A stretch of 64,000 bases of DNA from Palsa-504 sp963839095 (GTDB lineage: Bacteria; Actinomycetota; Actinomycetes; Streptosporangiales; Streptosporangiaceae): assembly GCA_963839095.1 (NCBI GenBank), contig CAWIUF010000053.1, positions 496,001-560,000 on the forward strand. The letters run 5' to 3'. Under the pieces are notes generated by a model. It was not told where the DNA came from and ran no database searches. It worked only from the letters and a program-made list of their open reading frames with translations. Position 1 is the stretch's first letter. Each line of letters opens with the position of its first letter. Below, piece after piece: positions 21,146 through 29,945 of the stretch. The translations under genes were made by a program, and so were the position numbers.

Positions 21146-21300
21146 GCGTTCCCCAGTCCGTCTCGTCGCGGGTGACGACGGCCACGGCGGTCGTCAGGTA
21201 CGTCTGGGAGCATCCGTCCAACGCGGGCCACCGGTCCCGGGCGCTGCTCCGGATGGCCGGGTACCAGGCCCGGGCGCGGCTGCTGCGCCGGCCACCTGAA
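21142..21300 (+). pseudogene. N-terminal fragment, probably FkbM-type methyltransferase
   Basis: An ATG overlapping the preceding stop opens VRYVWEHPSNAGHRSRALLR and AGYQARARLLRRP, which resembles the leader of FkbM-family methyltransferases. The similarity ends near 21300, exactly where the convergent VC0807-like gene stops. With the preceding fragment this is a roughly 370-bp slice of a two-methyltransferase operon cut at both ends. Confidence 0.5.
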
Positions 21301-21959
21301 TCAGGCTCGCAGGCCGTGCCGGGCACTGTACGGGAAGAACCAGCCCAGCAGCCCGGCCAGCATCACCACGTACTGGACGTTGCTAGCCAGCGGCACCACC
21401 TCGATCGGGAGCGCGTAGGCGATCACCACCCGGACCACGGCGTCGAGCACCAGGACGAGCCGATGACCCAGCTGACCAGGCGCACGTCGTGACGGAAGCG
21501 CGGCTCGTCGTGCCAGCGCCGCTCCCAGACGTCGGCGGCTTCGGGGCCCTTCTTGACGGTGGCGATGTTCCGGCCCAGGTGCAGCATGAACGGGCGCCGC
21601 ATCCGCAGCGACACGATGACCCACAGGCCGAGCAGGCCGGTCAGCCAGCCGTCCTTGGCGAAGATGATCCGCGGATCCCCGCGCAGCAGCGCGACCGCCG
21701 TGCCCGCCGCGAACAGGGTAATCATCACCAGCGCGGGCACGTCGACCCGGCCGCGGGCGAGCGAGACCAGGGCGTGCACCGCCGGCCCGGCACCGCTGGC
21801 CGCCGAGGCCGCCAGTACCGGAGTTCCCGCCTGGCGGAGCAGGTAGAACAGGGCCAGCGGCGCCACGATGTCGACGGCGAGCTGGATCCCCAGCCGGCGG
21901 CGGGCCGCCTGCGGGGCCGTCGCCGGGCCGGGTGAGCTGGTCAGTACGTCGGCGTTCAC
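21301..21959 (-). CDS. VC0807-like integral membrane protein, frameshifted
   Basis: About 220-residue membrane protein with five to six helices. Landmarks are LAVDIVAPLALFYLLRQAG at the start, AKDGWLTGLLGLWVIVSL and RPFMLHLGRN in the middle, and VVRVVIAYALPIEVVP near the end. This pattern matches the VC0807 family of uncharacterised membrane proteins. The frame shifts near 21465, after RLVSWVIG. The ATG overlaps the TetR stop on the same strand, so the pair is co-transcribed and the protein may be the target of that repressor. The function is unknown. Confidence 0.75.
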
Positions 21960-22549
21960 GGGGCAACCTCCGTTGCTGTCGCGCGATCGAAAATCTCCAC
22001 GAGTTCCCCGGCGTACTGGCGCAGGTCCACCGGGTGGCTGACCGAGCGGATCACGGCCGCGTCGATCGCGGCCCGCAGGCTCACGGCCATCGCCACCGGG
22101 TCGAACCGGCGCATCTCCCCCGCTTCCTGCGCCGCGGTGAACAGCTGCTCGAGCACCGCCACGGCGGCGTCGGTGAATTCCCGCTGCCCGGCCTGGGCCG
22201 GCAGGTTCGCCAGGATCTCCACCGCGGCCCGCGCGTAGGCGGGCTGCTCGGCCAGGAACTCCAGGTTGCTGCGGATGTAGGCGGCCAGCCGGGCCCGCGC
22301 CGGGCCCGCCTGGACGATCCGCGGCCGCATGAAGGCGGTGCCCCGCTCGATCACGTACCCGAGCGCCTCCCGCATCAGCGCGTCCCGGGACTCGAAGTGA
22401 TAGGAGATCAGCCGGGTGCTGCTCAGCCGGGCGTGCTCGATGATCCGGGCAAACGACGCCTCGTGGTAGCCGACCCCGGCCACCACCTCGATCGTCGCCT
22501 GCAGGATCTGCTCGCGCCGGGTGGCGGCGTCCCTCGCTCTTACTTGCAT
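21956..22549 (-). CDS. TetR family transcriptional regulator
   Basis: 197 residues. The N-terminal helix-turn-helix reads TRREQILQATIEVVAGVGYHEASF...STRLISYHFESRDALM, followed by a ligand/dimer domain. It is first in a pair with the VC0807-like membrane gene, whose ATG overlaps its stop. The start codon at 22549 lies inside a palindrome of CTTACTT/AAGTAAG arms (22539-22577), so it very likely represses its own operon. Either the mRNA is leaderless or a downstream start is used; no ribosome site is visible before the ATG. Confidence 0.9.
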   Translation of the reverse strand: MQVRARDAATRREQILQATIEVVAGVGYHEASFARIIEHARLSSTRLISYHFESRDALMREALGYVIERGTAFMRPRIVQAGPARARLAAYIRSNLEFLAEQPAYARAAVEILANLPAQAGQREFTDAAVAVLEQLFTAAQEAGEMRRFDPVAMAVSLRAAIDAAVIRSVSHPVDLRQYAGELVEIFDRATATEVAP

Positions 22550-22577
22550 AAGTAAGAAGTTACTTACTGCAAGTAAG
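22539..22577. promoter_or_regulatory. Double TetR operator overlapping a start codon
   Basis: First palindrome CTTACTT-GCAT-AAGTAAG (22539-22556, perfect arms of 7). Second palindrome CTTACT-GCA-AGTAAG (22563-22577). They are AT-rich against a GC-rich background and the first contains the TetR start codon. Confidence 0.75.
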
Positions 22578-22640
22578 AAGCCGTCAAGGGGCCGGGCAGG
22601 CTTGGCCGGCCGTGAGTTCCCGCGACCAGGACCTGCGGCG

Positions 22641-23140
22641 TCACGCTAAATCAAAACGGGCTCGCGAAAACCGAGGCGCGGCGCAGGATCGCCCGTTCGG
22701 CGGCGGGCAGCAGCGCGTAGCTCCAGTCCAGCGCGGAGCGCAGGGACCGGTGCCGGTCGTTGAGCCGCCGCCCGCCGGCCAGCAGGTGAGCTGGTCGTCC
22801 AGCCCGGCCGCCAGGCCGGGCACGGAGAACACCCGCTCATAGGGCACCAGCAGCCGGGCCCGGCTGGTCGCGAGCACGGTCACCTGGGGGCAGGCGGTCA
22901 GCAGCCGCTCGATCAGCACGACCACGGCGTCCACGAGATGCTCGCAGTTATCCAGCACCAGCAGGGCCGCCCGTTCGGCCAGCCAGGCCAGGACCGTCTC
23001 CTCGGCGGACCGGCCCGGCTGCTCCCCCAGGCCCAGCACGCCGGCCAGGGCCGGTGCCACCATCGCGCCGTCGGTCACCGGGACCAGGTCGACGTACCAG
23101 ACGCCGGGCGGGCACCTCCGCGCCGGTCGCGTACCCGACC
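22641..23140 (-). pseudogene. Fragment of LuxR/AfsR-type ATPase regulator
   Basis: The minus strand encodes VWYVDLVPVTDGAMVAPALA, then AALLVLDNCEHLVDAVV (Walker B-like), LLTACPQVTVLATSRARL and PYERVFSVPGL. After a frame change it continues with RSALDWSYALLP. This is the middle of the NB-ARC-like ATPase of large LuxR/AfsR regulators. The P-loop before it and the helical and DNA-binding parts after it are absent, so only about 160 residues remain. Frame changes near 23105 and 22780 add to the decay. Confidence 0.7.
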
Positions 23141-23416
23141 AGACGGGCCGGCCAGGGCGCGCCGCCTACGCGGTGGCGCAGCTGCTGGTACTCGACGGGG
23201 CCGCCCACCCGTTCGGTATCGATGTTTTCGAGTTCCCACCTCGGCTCGACCATGAGGTGGCGCGTGGCCGTCACGAACCGCCGCCGCCCGGCTCGGGCGC
23301 ATCGGCGGTACCAAAACAATTTCCGGCGGCCGTCTCACGGGACGCCCCCGGCGGCCGTCTGCAGGGTGCGCCCGCTCGAGGGCGCACCTGACAGTCACGG
23401 CACGAAGGGACGTTCC

Positions 23417-23863
23417 ATGTCGATCGAGGAGAACAAGGCCATCGTGGGCCGGTGGTTCACGGAGTTCTGGGGCAAGGACTTCAACCCGGACGTCATCGGC
23501 GAGCTCGCCGCCCCCGACATCCGGTTCGAGTACTCGCTGCACGCGCCGGTGCGCGGCCGGGACGCGGTCCGCGCGTTCGCCGGGAAGTTCCGCGCCGCGT
23601 TCCCGGACCTGAACTTCTGGGGGACCGCCGACCTGATCGCCGAGGGTGACTACGTGGTCGGCCAGTGGGAGGGCGGCGGCACCCACACCGGGGACGCGTT
23701 CGACGACATGCCGATGGGGTCGCTGCCGGCCAGCACCGGCAAGGTCATGCGGTTCACCGGCACGACCGTCCTGAAGGTCGAGAACGGCCTCATCACCGAG
23801 GAGATCGGCCTCGACGACGGCGTCACCGTGCTGCGCCAGCTCGGCCTCGTCACGGAGGCCTGA
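23417..23863 (+). CDS. SnoaL-like polyketide cyclase/ester cyclase family protein
   Basis: 148 residues from an ATG with AAGGGA about 8 nt upstream. The pattern is of the NTF2-like SnoaL fold: ENKAIVGRWFTEFW, IRFEYSLHAPVRGRDAVRAF, FPDLNFW, VVGQWEGGGTHTG and a final ENGLITEEIGLDDGV. Such proteins are isomerases, cyclases or hydrolases of small hydrophobic molecules; the substrate cannot be read. It stands alone between the LuxR-ATPase fragment and a hypothetical gene. Confidence 0.85.
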   Translation: MSIEENKAIVGRWFTEFWGKDFNPDVIGELAAPDIRFEYSLHAPVRGRDAVRAFAGKFRAAFPDLNFWGTADLIAEGDYVVGQWEGGGTHTGDAFDDMPMGSLPASTGKVMRFTGTTVLKVENGLITEEIGLDDGVTVLRQLGLVTEA

Positions 23864-23944
23864 GCGCACGGACCACCAGGCACGCCGCGACCAGGCTCAC
23901 CGGGCCTGGCCGCGGCCTGCCGTGTTCACCGGTGAGGAGCGAAC

Positions 23945-24480
23945 ATGACGGATCGGGAGGAGACGGCATCCCCGCGGCTGCCGGCCGGCGTCGTCCGGCG
24001 GGCGGCCGGACCCGAGAACGGGGCGACCGAGGCCGAGCTGAACCGCATGGCGGAACTCGCGCGGCGCCGTGACGCCCGGACCATCGCCATCGGCCGGGGA
24101 CGTTCTGCCCTGGCCGCCGCGGCGACGGCCGCCTTCGCCCGCCGCTGGGAGGCCGAGGGGCGGATCGTGCTCGACGTCGTCACCTGGCCCGAGGAGGCCG
24201 CGTCGTGGCTGCGTCAGGCCACCCGGTTCGCGGCCGCGGACCCGGACCTGTGGGTCATGGCCGGGCCCGCGGGCGGGTGGGCCCAGGTGACCCGCCGGCT
24301 GCTGTGGTCGACTTCCTGGCAGCCGGGGCGCACCATCGCCTTCGCCGCCCTCGGCACGCCGCCCGCGATCGGGCTCGTGGGCGCGCAGAACCTGCCCGGC
24401 CTGACCGGCGCCACCGCGGACGGGCGCACCTGGGCCGTTCGCGACGGACGGCTCCAGGCCCCCGGGTTCTTATCCCGGCC
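23945..24480 (+). CDS. Hypothetical protein, 3' end uncertain
   Basis: ATG at 23945 after GTGAGGAGCG. About 175 residues have consistent actinobacterial codon use: a charged N-terminus, then ATAAFARRWEAEGRIVLDVV and WPEEAASWLRQATRF, LWVMAGPAGGWAQVTRRLLW and TIAFAALGTPPAIGLVGAQNL. No family was recognised. The frame stays open to 25324, but beyond about 24480 it only mirrors genes on the other strand. The true end is probably hidden by a frameshift or truncation near 24470. Confidence 0.5.
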
Positions 24481-24650
24481 GGGCCGCTTTCCAGGCCCGG
24501 TAACGGTCCGGGCAGCAGACGGCGCAGGGACGGTAGCCCGCGGCGATCGCGGTGGCCTCGTCGGCGAAGAAGACGCGGTACCGCACGTAGCCGCCGCGCT
24601 GCGATCGCGCGCAGGGCGGAGGGGCAGTCGAGGCGGCCGTAGATCTTCAT
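24470..24650 (-). CDS. Stand-alone Ada metal-binding domain, frameshifted
   Basis: About 60 residues: MKIYGRLDCPSALRAIA, then after a one-base shift near 24602 GGYVRYRVFFADEATAIAAG, YRPCAVCCPDRYRAWK and stop. This is the zinc-binding, methyl-phosphotriester-accepting domain of Ada, with its four-cysteine layout (DC, then PCAVCC). No AraC-type DNA-binding domain follows. It lies 71 bp after ogt on the same strand, so it may be the third gene of a sigma-ogt-ada repair operon. It could be a domain relic of a full Ada protein. Confidence 0.72.
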
Positions 24651-24721
24651 CCGGCGGTGACCGCCCCATCGCCCCCTCGCGTCCGACTGATAGGGCGTGC
24701 CGTCCGCCCCGAGCAGGGTGC

Positions 24722-25322
24722 TTATGCGGCCGCCTCCAGGCTCAGCAGCGTGGCCTTGGCGACGGGGCCGCCGACGTAGCCGCCGGGCGTGCCGTCGTTG
24801 CGGAGCACCCGGTGGCAGGGCACCACGACCGGCAGCGGGTTGGTGGCGCAGGCGGTGCCGACCGCCCGGGCCGCCCGCGGGTTGCCGACGAGCTCGGCCA
24901 CCTGCCCGTAGCTGCGCGTCTGCCCGTAGCCGATCGACGGCAGCCGCTGCTGCACCAGCCGCCGGAACCCCTTGGACAGCGACAGGTCCAGCGGAAGGCC
25001 GAAGCTGCGGCGCCGCCCGCCGAAGTACTCCTCCAGCTCCCGGGCCGCCGGGTCCAGCCGCGCCGGCGCGCGGAGCACGCGCGAGCTGAGCTGGCTGGCC
25101 AGGATCTCCAGCACGCGGTCATGGCCCTCGACGGCGAAGGCGACGCGCACCAGCCCGCGCGGCGTGGCCGCCAGCAGGAGCGAGCCGACGGGAGAGTCGA
25201 CCGTCCGGTAGGCGACGTCGAGCAGGCCTTCGCGCTCGGCGGCCTGCTCGAGCTCGCGATGCAGCCGGGCCAGCGTGGCGGCGTCGCTGGGGGTGGTGAA
25301 GGAGGTCAGTGGGTTCGGTCAT
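24722..25322 (-). CDS. ogt: Methylated-DNA--protein-cysteine methyltransferase, frameshifted
   Basis: Suicide repair protein removing methyl groups from O6-methylguanine. The active-site block VVVPCHRVLRNDGTPGGYVGG, the helix SYGQVAELVGNPRAARAVG and the N-terminal LEQAAEREGLLDVAYRTVDS with PVGSLLLAATPRGLVRVAF are present. The first six residues (MTEPTD) are in a different frame from the rest, with an indel near 25300. Its ATG at 25322 overlaps the ECF sigma stop by 17 nt, so the sigma factor and Ogt are one transcription unit. Further downstream is an Ada metal-binding domain. Confidence 0.88.
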
Positions 25323-25826
25323 GATGGGCTCCGCCCGGGTAGTTCTTGCGCAGGTTCTTGATGCCATCGGCGGCGGCGCGGCGGGCCGCCTCGGTGGTGC
25401 CGCCGAGGATCTGCGCGATCTCGGCGTAGGGCAGCCCGGCCACGTGATGGTAGGCGACGGCCTGGCGCTGCTTGTCCGGCAGCGCCCGCACCGCCTGCCA
25501 CAGGCCGTCGTCGTCCGTTTCCGGGCCGCCGGCGGCCGGTCCGGCCACTCGGCCTGCTCGGCCTGCCCGGCCGGGAGTTCCCCGACCGGGACCGGTTGCC
25601 GGCTGCGGGCGCGCAGCACGTCGATGGTCTTGCGGTGCGCGATCGTGACCAGCCAGGCTTCGACGTTCGCGGTCTCCGGCAGGTCCGGGTAGGCGCGCAT
25701 CGCCGCCAGGAACGTCTCCGACCAGGCGTCGTCGGCGTCGTGGCGGCCGAGCAGCACCCGGCAGACCCGCAGCACGGTGCCGCCGTGCTCGGCCACGACC
25801 CGTTCGAACGGCTGCTTGCTCCCCAT
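25306..25826 (-). CDS. ECF-type RNA polymerase sigma factor, frameshifted
   Basis: About 173 residues. Region 2 reads GTVLRVCRVLLGRHDADDAW, SETFLAAMRAYPDLP and EAWLVTIAHRKTIDVLRARS. After a frame change near 25530, region 4 reads WQAVRALPDKQRQAVAYHHV and GLPYAEIAQILGGTTEAARR. Placement directly before an overlapping ogt gene suggests a sigma factor for DNA-alkylation repair; no anti-sigma gene is seen. The linker between regions 2 and 4 is where the shift lies. Confidence 0.85.
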
Positions 25827-25948
25827 GCCTGGTAGACGCTCCCCCGCCGCCGAACGTGAGGTCTGGGCCGAAGCCCAGGCGGCAGTCCGAGGTCAGCCTC
25901 TCAGGAACGGGCAGGCGATGACAATGCGCCGGAGCTGGCGGCGCATTG

Positions 25949-26576
25949 TCATGGCGGGCGATGTCCTCGGCCGCTATCGAAGCTGTCGGCCGCGTCGGGA
26001 CGACGGACCGCCGCTCCGGTGAGGTTGAGCAGTTCGCGGAGTACGTCCGATGCGATCTCGGCGAGGGACCGCAGTTTCGCCGTCGCGGATCCACTGCGTG
26101 AACGCGATCCCGAACACGGTGGCGCCGGACTCCGCCGCCAGGGTGGCGGCCGGCTCGCCGATGCCGCGGGCGCGCAGGGCGGCGGCGACCGTCGTGGCCA
26201 GGCCTGCGAGTTTGTGCAGCTCACGCTCCTGGAGCGGCGGGTTCTGGTCGATCACGGACTGCCGCATACGGGAATACGACCGGCGCTCGTCGGGGAAGAA
26301 CGATGCCGCCGCCGCCAGCGCGGAGGCGATGACCTCGAGCGGGGATGCCTCAGGCGGGGCGGCTTCCACCCCGTCGATGAACGCCTGGAGGAACTCCTGC
26401 TGCCCGAAGAACAGCACCTCGCGCTTGTCGCTGAAGTGCCGGAAGAAGGTGCGCTCGGTCAGCCCGACGGCTTGCGCGATCTCCGCGGCGGTCGTCTGCT
26501 CGAATCCCCGGGTGGCGAACAGCTCGAGCGCCGCCGCCTGCAGGCGCTCTCTCGCACCCGGCTCCCAACGCCCCAT
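25949..26576 (-). CDS. TetR family regulator, frameshifted near its end
   Basis: About 208 residues. The helix-turn-helix reads RERLQAAALELFATRGFEQT, TAAEIAQAVGLTERTFFRHF and SDKREVLFFG. The ligand domain runs through WIRDGETA and then changes frame near 26075 to KLRSLAEIASDVLRELLN before the stop. It is divergent from the SDR gene at 26706 with palindromes between them (26595-26654), the standard arrangement of a repressor and its target. Confidence 0.85.
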
Positions 26577-26594
26577 GATGACGAGTCTAGTGAT

Positions 26595-26654
26595 GACAGC
26601 GACTGTCGTATAGGTGTATGGTGATGTCTGTGGCTGACGTCAGTCACAGACATC
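26595..26654. promoter_or_regulatory. Operator palindromes between TetR and SDR genes
   Basis: A near-perfect 32-bp palindrome spans 26623-26654: outer arms GATGTCTGTG and CACAGACATC, inner CTGACGTCAG. A smaller one, GACAG-CGA-CTGTC, is at 26595-26607, next to the TetR start. Both probably bind the adjacent TetR protein. Confidence 0.75.
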
Positions 26655-26705
26655 AGCATCAGATCAGCCGCTCCGCCGGCAGCGGAGCCGAAGGGAAGCA
26701 GTGCT

Positions 26706-27605
26706 ATGCGCGTTTTCGTCACCGGAGCCTCCGGATGGATCGGTTCCGCCACCGTCGATGAACTTCTCGCCGCCGGGCACGAGGTCACCGGGCTCGCCCG
26801 GTCCGACGCTTCCGCCGCCGCCCTCGAGGCCAAGGGGGCTCACGTCCGCCGCGGCGACCTCGACGATCTCGGGAGCATCCAGGCCGGCGCCGAGGCGGCC
26901 GAGGCCGTCATCCACCTCGCGAACAAGCACGACTGGTCCGACCCGGCCGGCACGGCCGCCGCCGAGCGAGCCGCGGTCCAGACCATCGGCGATGCGCTGG
27001 CCGGCACCGGCCGTCCCTTCCTGCTCGCCTCGGGCGTGGCCGGCCTCACCCAGGGCAGGCCGGCCAGCGAGGACGACGCGTCCCCGTTCCACGGCCCGGA
27101 TTCGCCGCGCGGCGGCAGCGAGAACCTCGCGTTCGAGTTCATCGACCGCGGTGTGCACAGCGTGAGCCTGCGCTTTTCCCCGACCGTGCACGGAACGGGC
27201 GACCACGGGTTCATCGCGATCATCGCCGCGGTGGCCCGCGAGAAGGGCGTCTCCGGTTACCCAGGAGACGGGACCAACCGGTGGGCCGCCGTGCACGTGT
27301 CCGATGCCGCGCGCCTCGTCACGCTCGGGCTGGCGAAGGCTCCGGCGGGCGCCCGCCTGCACGCCGTCGCGGAAGAGGGCGTACCCACCCGCGACATCGC
27401 GGAGGCCATCGGCCGCGCCTTCGACCTGCCCGTCACGTCGATCGCCCCTGATGACGTCCAGAGTCACTTCGGGTGGATCGGCACCTTCTTCGGCATGGAT
27501 CTCGCGGCGACGAGCACCGTGACCCGGGAGCTTCTCGGCTGGACGCCCACCGGCCCGACCCTCATCGAGGACCTCGACGCGGGCGCGTACTCCCTGCTCC
27601 CCTGA
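26706..27605 (+). CDS. Extended SDR / NAD(P)-dependent epimerase-like protein
   Basis: Intact 299-residue Rossmann oxidoreductase. It opens with VFVTGASGWIGSATVDELLA (nucleotide-binding glycines) and has RRGDLDDLGSIQAGAEAAEAV, LRFSPTVHG and WAAVHVSDAARLVTLGL. The usual active-site YxxxK is not obvious, so it may be an atypical (NmrA-like or reductase) member. Its divergent TetR neighbour and the palindromes between them indicate repression that is lifted by a small molecule. Similar pairs respond to electrophiles or drugs, but no substrate can be named. Confidence 0.87.
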   Translation: MRVFVTGASGWIGSATVDELLAAGHEVTGLARSDASAAALEAKGAHVRRGDLDDLGSIQAGAEAAEAVIHLANKHDWSDPAGTAAAERAAVQTIGDALAGTGRPFLLASGVAGLTQGRPASEDDASPFHGPDSPRGGSENLAFEFIDRGVHSVSLRFSPTVHGTGDHGFIAIIAAVAREKGVSGYPGDGTNRWAAVHVSDAARLVTLGLAKAPAGARLHAVAEEGVPTRDIAEAIGRAFDLPVTSIAPDDVQSHFGWIGTFFGMDLAATSTVTRELLGWTPTGPTLIEDLDAGAYSLLP

Positions 27606-27667
27606 GGGGACTCACCACACCGGGAAGCCTAGAATCTCGGTCTGAATTACTCACGGACCGAAGGGCG

Positions 27668-28354
27668 ATGACGGTGCCGCATCCGCTCGACAACCCGGTG
27701 CTCTCGTCGCTGACCGGACCGCATGCCCGGTTCGCCGAGCGGCGCGGCAACGTGCTGCGCTACCCGGTCGACGTCTGCCCGTTCCTGGCCATGCCGGACG
27801 AGCCGGGCGAGGCCGACTGGACGGACGCCGCGAGGCTGGCCGGGCCGGGCGGCTGGCTGCCGCTGGCCGCCGCCCGGATCCAGCCGCCGGCCGGCTGGAA
27901 GGTCATGATGTTCGGCGAGGGCTTCCAGATGACCGGCGATCACCTGGACGTCACCGCCGATCCGGAGGCGGTGCCGCTCGGGCCCGCCGACGTGCCGGAG
28001 ATGCTCGAGCTCACCGCGCGCACCAAGCCTGGCCCGTTCCTGCCGCGCACCATCGAAATGGGCACCTACCTGGGCATCCGGCGCGACGGCAAGCTCGTCG
28101 CGATGGCCGGTGAACGGCTGCACCCGGCCGGCTGGACGGAGATCAGCGCGGTCTGCACCGATGAGGCGTGGCGCGGCCAGGGGCTTTCTTCCCGGCTGAT
28201 CCTCGCGCTCGGCGCGGGGATCCGGGCCCGGGGAGAGATCCCGTTCCTGCACGTGCTGACCACCAACCCCGCGATCGGGCTGTACGAGAAGCTGGGCTTC
28301 CGGAACCGCCGGGCGCTCCTGTTCGCGGCGGCCCGGGTACCGGAAGCCTGGTAG
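27668..28354 (+). CDS. GNAT family N-acetyltransferase
   Basis: 228 residues. The C-terminal half carries the acetyl-CoA motif region WTEISAVCTDEAWRGQGLSS with RLILALGAGIRARGE, then FLHVLTTNPAIGLYEKLGF, typical of GNAT enzymes. The N-terminal half (FLAMPDEPGEADWTDAARL) resembles the partner domain of FR47-like members. The ATG at 27668 was chosen from AAGGG just before it and the protein start pattern; upstream frame sequence shadows the SDR gene. It is 9 bp ahead of the PaaK-like gene, likely co-transcribed. The substrate is unknown. Confidence 0.86.
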   Translation: MTVPHPLDNPVLSSLTGPHARFAERRGNVLRYPVDVCPFLAMPDEPGEADWTDAARLAGPGGWLPLAAARIQPPAGWKVMMFGEGFQMTGDHLDVTADPEAVPLGPADVPEMLELTARTKPGPFLPRTIEMGTYLGIRRDGKLVAMAGERLHPAGWTEISAVCTDEAWRGQGLSSRLILALGAGIRARGEIPFLHVLTTNPAIGLYEKLGFRNRRALLFAAARVPEAW

Positions 28355-28363
28355 AAAACCGTC

Positions 28364-29857
28364 ATGGACAGCGACCGCCCGCAGCGGGTGTTGACGGAAC
28401 TGGAATCCTTTCTCGCGGCCAGGTCCGCGCCGCCGGAGGATCCGCGCGAGCGGGTGGTCGGGCTGTTTCACCGCGTTGTCGCGTCGGTGCCCGCGTACCG
28501 CGCGTTCCTGCGCGACCACGACGTCGATCCCGGTGCGGTCCGCACGTTCGCGGACTTCCAGCGGCTGCCGCTGCTGACCAAGGAGAACTACCTCCGCCGC
28601 TACCCGCTGCCCGCCCGGTGCCGGGACGGGCGGCTGGACGGCTGCGACATGATCGCGGTGTCGTCCGGCTCGACCGGGCAGCCGACGATCTGGCCCCGTT
28701 CGGTTACCGACGAACTGGCCGTGGCCGCGCGGTTCGAGCAGGTGTTCGCCGACAGCTTCGCGGCCGGCGAGCGCACGACCCTGGCGGTGGTCTGCTTCCC
28801 GCTGGGCACCTGGGTGGGCGGCCTGTTCACGCTGGCCTGCGTCCGGCACCTGGCCGCGAAGGGCTATCCGATCACGGCGGTGGCCCCGGGCAACAACAAG
28901 GCCGAGATCCTGCGGGTGATCCCCGAGCTCGCCCCCCACTGCGACCAGACCGTGCTGCTGGGCTACCCGCCGTTCGTCAAGGACGTGATCGACACCGGGA
29001 TCGCCGCGGGCCTGGACTGGACGCGCTACGCGGTCAAGCTGGTGCTGGCCGGGGAAGTGTTCAGCGAGGAATGGCGCGACCTGGTGGGCCAGCGGGCCGG
29101 GATGAGCAACCCGTGCTACGACTCGGCGTCGCTGTACGGCACCGCCGACGCCGGGGTGCTCGGCACCGAGACACCGCTGTCGGTCTGCATCCGGCGTTTC
29201 CTGGCCACCCGGCCGGAGGCCGCCGGGGAGCTGTTCGGCGAGGCCCGGCTGCCGACCCTGGTCCAGTACGACCCGGGCAGCCGGTACTTCGAGGAGCACG
29301 ACGGGACGCTGCTGTTCTCCGGCGACAACGGGGTCCCGCTGATCCGGTACCACATCGCCGACGAGGGCGGCCTGATCGGCTACCAGGACCTGCTCGCCTT
29401 CTGCGGCCGGCACGGCTTCGACCCCGTGGCCGAGCTCGGCGGGCCCGGAGCGCGAGGGATCCGGCCGCTGCCGTTCGCCTACGTCTTCGGGCGCTCGCAC
29501 TTCACCGTGTCCTATTTCGGCGCCAACATCTATCCGGAGAACGTCACCGTCGGCCTGGAGCAGCCGGTCGTCAGCGGCTGGGTCACCGGCAAGTTCGTGC
29601 TCGAGGTGATGAGTGACGCCGACGGCAACCCGCACCTGTCGGTCACGGTCGAGCTCGCGCCCGGCGAGGCGGGAGAGGTGGCGCGCGAACGTGCGCTGGC
29701 GGAGTCGATCCGCGCGCAGCTACAACGGCTGAACAGCGAATTCGCCCACTACGTGCCGCCCGGCGACCAGCTCCCCGTGGTGACGCTGCGCCCGGCTGGC
29801 GACCCCGAGTACTTCCCAGTCGGGGTCAAGCACCGCTACACCCGAGGGAAGCCGTAG
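28364..29857 (+). CDS. Phenylacetate-CoA ligase-like (PaaK-type) adenylate-forming enzyme
   Basis: 497 residues. The nucleotide loop is VSSGSTGQPTIWPRS. Other landmarks are FRDLPLLTKENY-like RLPLLTKENYLRRYP, VLLGYPPFVKDVID, DSASLYGTADAGVLG (tyrosine/glycine adenylate block) and a C-terminal PVGVKHRYTRGKP. It belongs to the PaaK side family (phenylacetate-CoA ligase-like, also called CapK). These activate aryl or other acids, often for tailoring. No paa catabolic genes are nearby, so the substrate is open. A PaaK-type C-terminal tail appears again, isolated, at 34515-34580. Confidence 0.86.
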   Translation: MDSDRPQRVLTELESFLAARSAPPEDPRERVVGLFHRVVASVPAYRAFLRDHDVDPGAVRTFADFQRLPLLTKENYLRRYPLPARCRDGRLDGCDMIAVSSGSTGQPTIWPRSVTDELAVAARFEQVFADSFAAGERTTLAVVCFPLGTWVGGLFTLACVRHLAAKGYPITAVAPGNNKAEILRVIPELAPHCDQTVLLGYPPFVKDVIDTGIAAGLDWTRYAVKLVLAGEVFSEEWRDLVGQRAGMSNPCYDSASLYGTADAGVLGTETPLSVCIRRFLATRPEAAGELFGEARLPTLVQYDPGSRYFEEHDGTLLFSGDNGVPLIRYHIADEGGLIGYQDLLAFCGRHGFDPVAELGGPGARGIRPLPFAYVFGRSHFTVSYFGANIYPENVTVGLEQPVVSGWVTGKFVLEVMSDADGNPHLSVTVELAPGEAGEVARERALAESIRAQLQRLNSEFAHYVPPGDQLPVVTLRPAGDPEYFPVGVKHRYTRGKP

Positions 29858-29859
29858 GT

Positions 29860-29945
29860 TACGTGAGGAGCAACCGGCGGCCCATGACCATGCGCCGGAT
29901 CTGGCTGGCGCCCGCGTAGATATGGGTGGCGGACCGGTGGCACGC
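29860..29945 (-). pseudogene. Acyl-CoA dehydrogenase C-terminal tail, copy A
   Basis: The minus strand reads HIYAGASQIRRMVMGRRLLL then stop, the divergent form of the acyl-CoA dehydrogenase C-terminus (family form TQIYEGTNQIQRMVMARQLL). No catalytic part lies upstream; the next gene on that side is the BrkB-like membrane gene on the plus strand. It is one of four such tails in the window. Confidence 0.7.

Noticed and set aside
24480..25324. Continuation of the hypothetical gene at 23945 on the plus strand
   Set aside because: Beyond 24480 it is antisense to the Ada-domain, ogt and sigma genes and has shadow composition.
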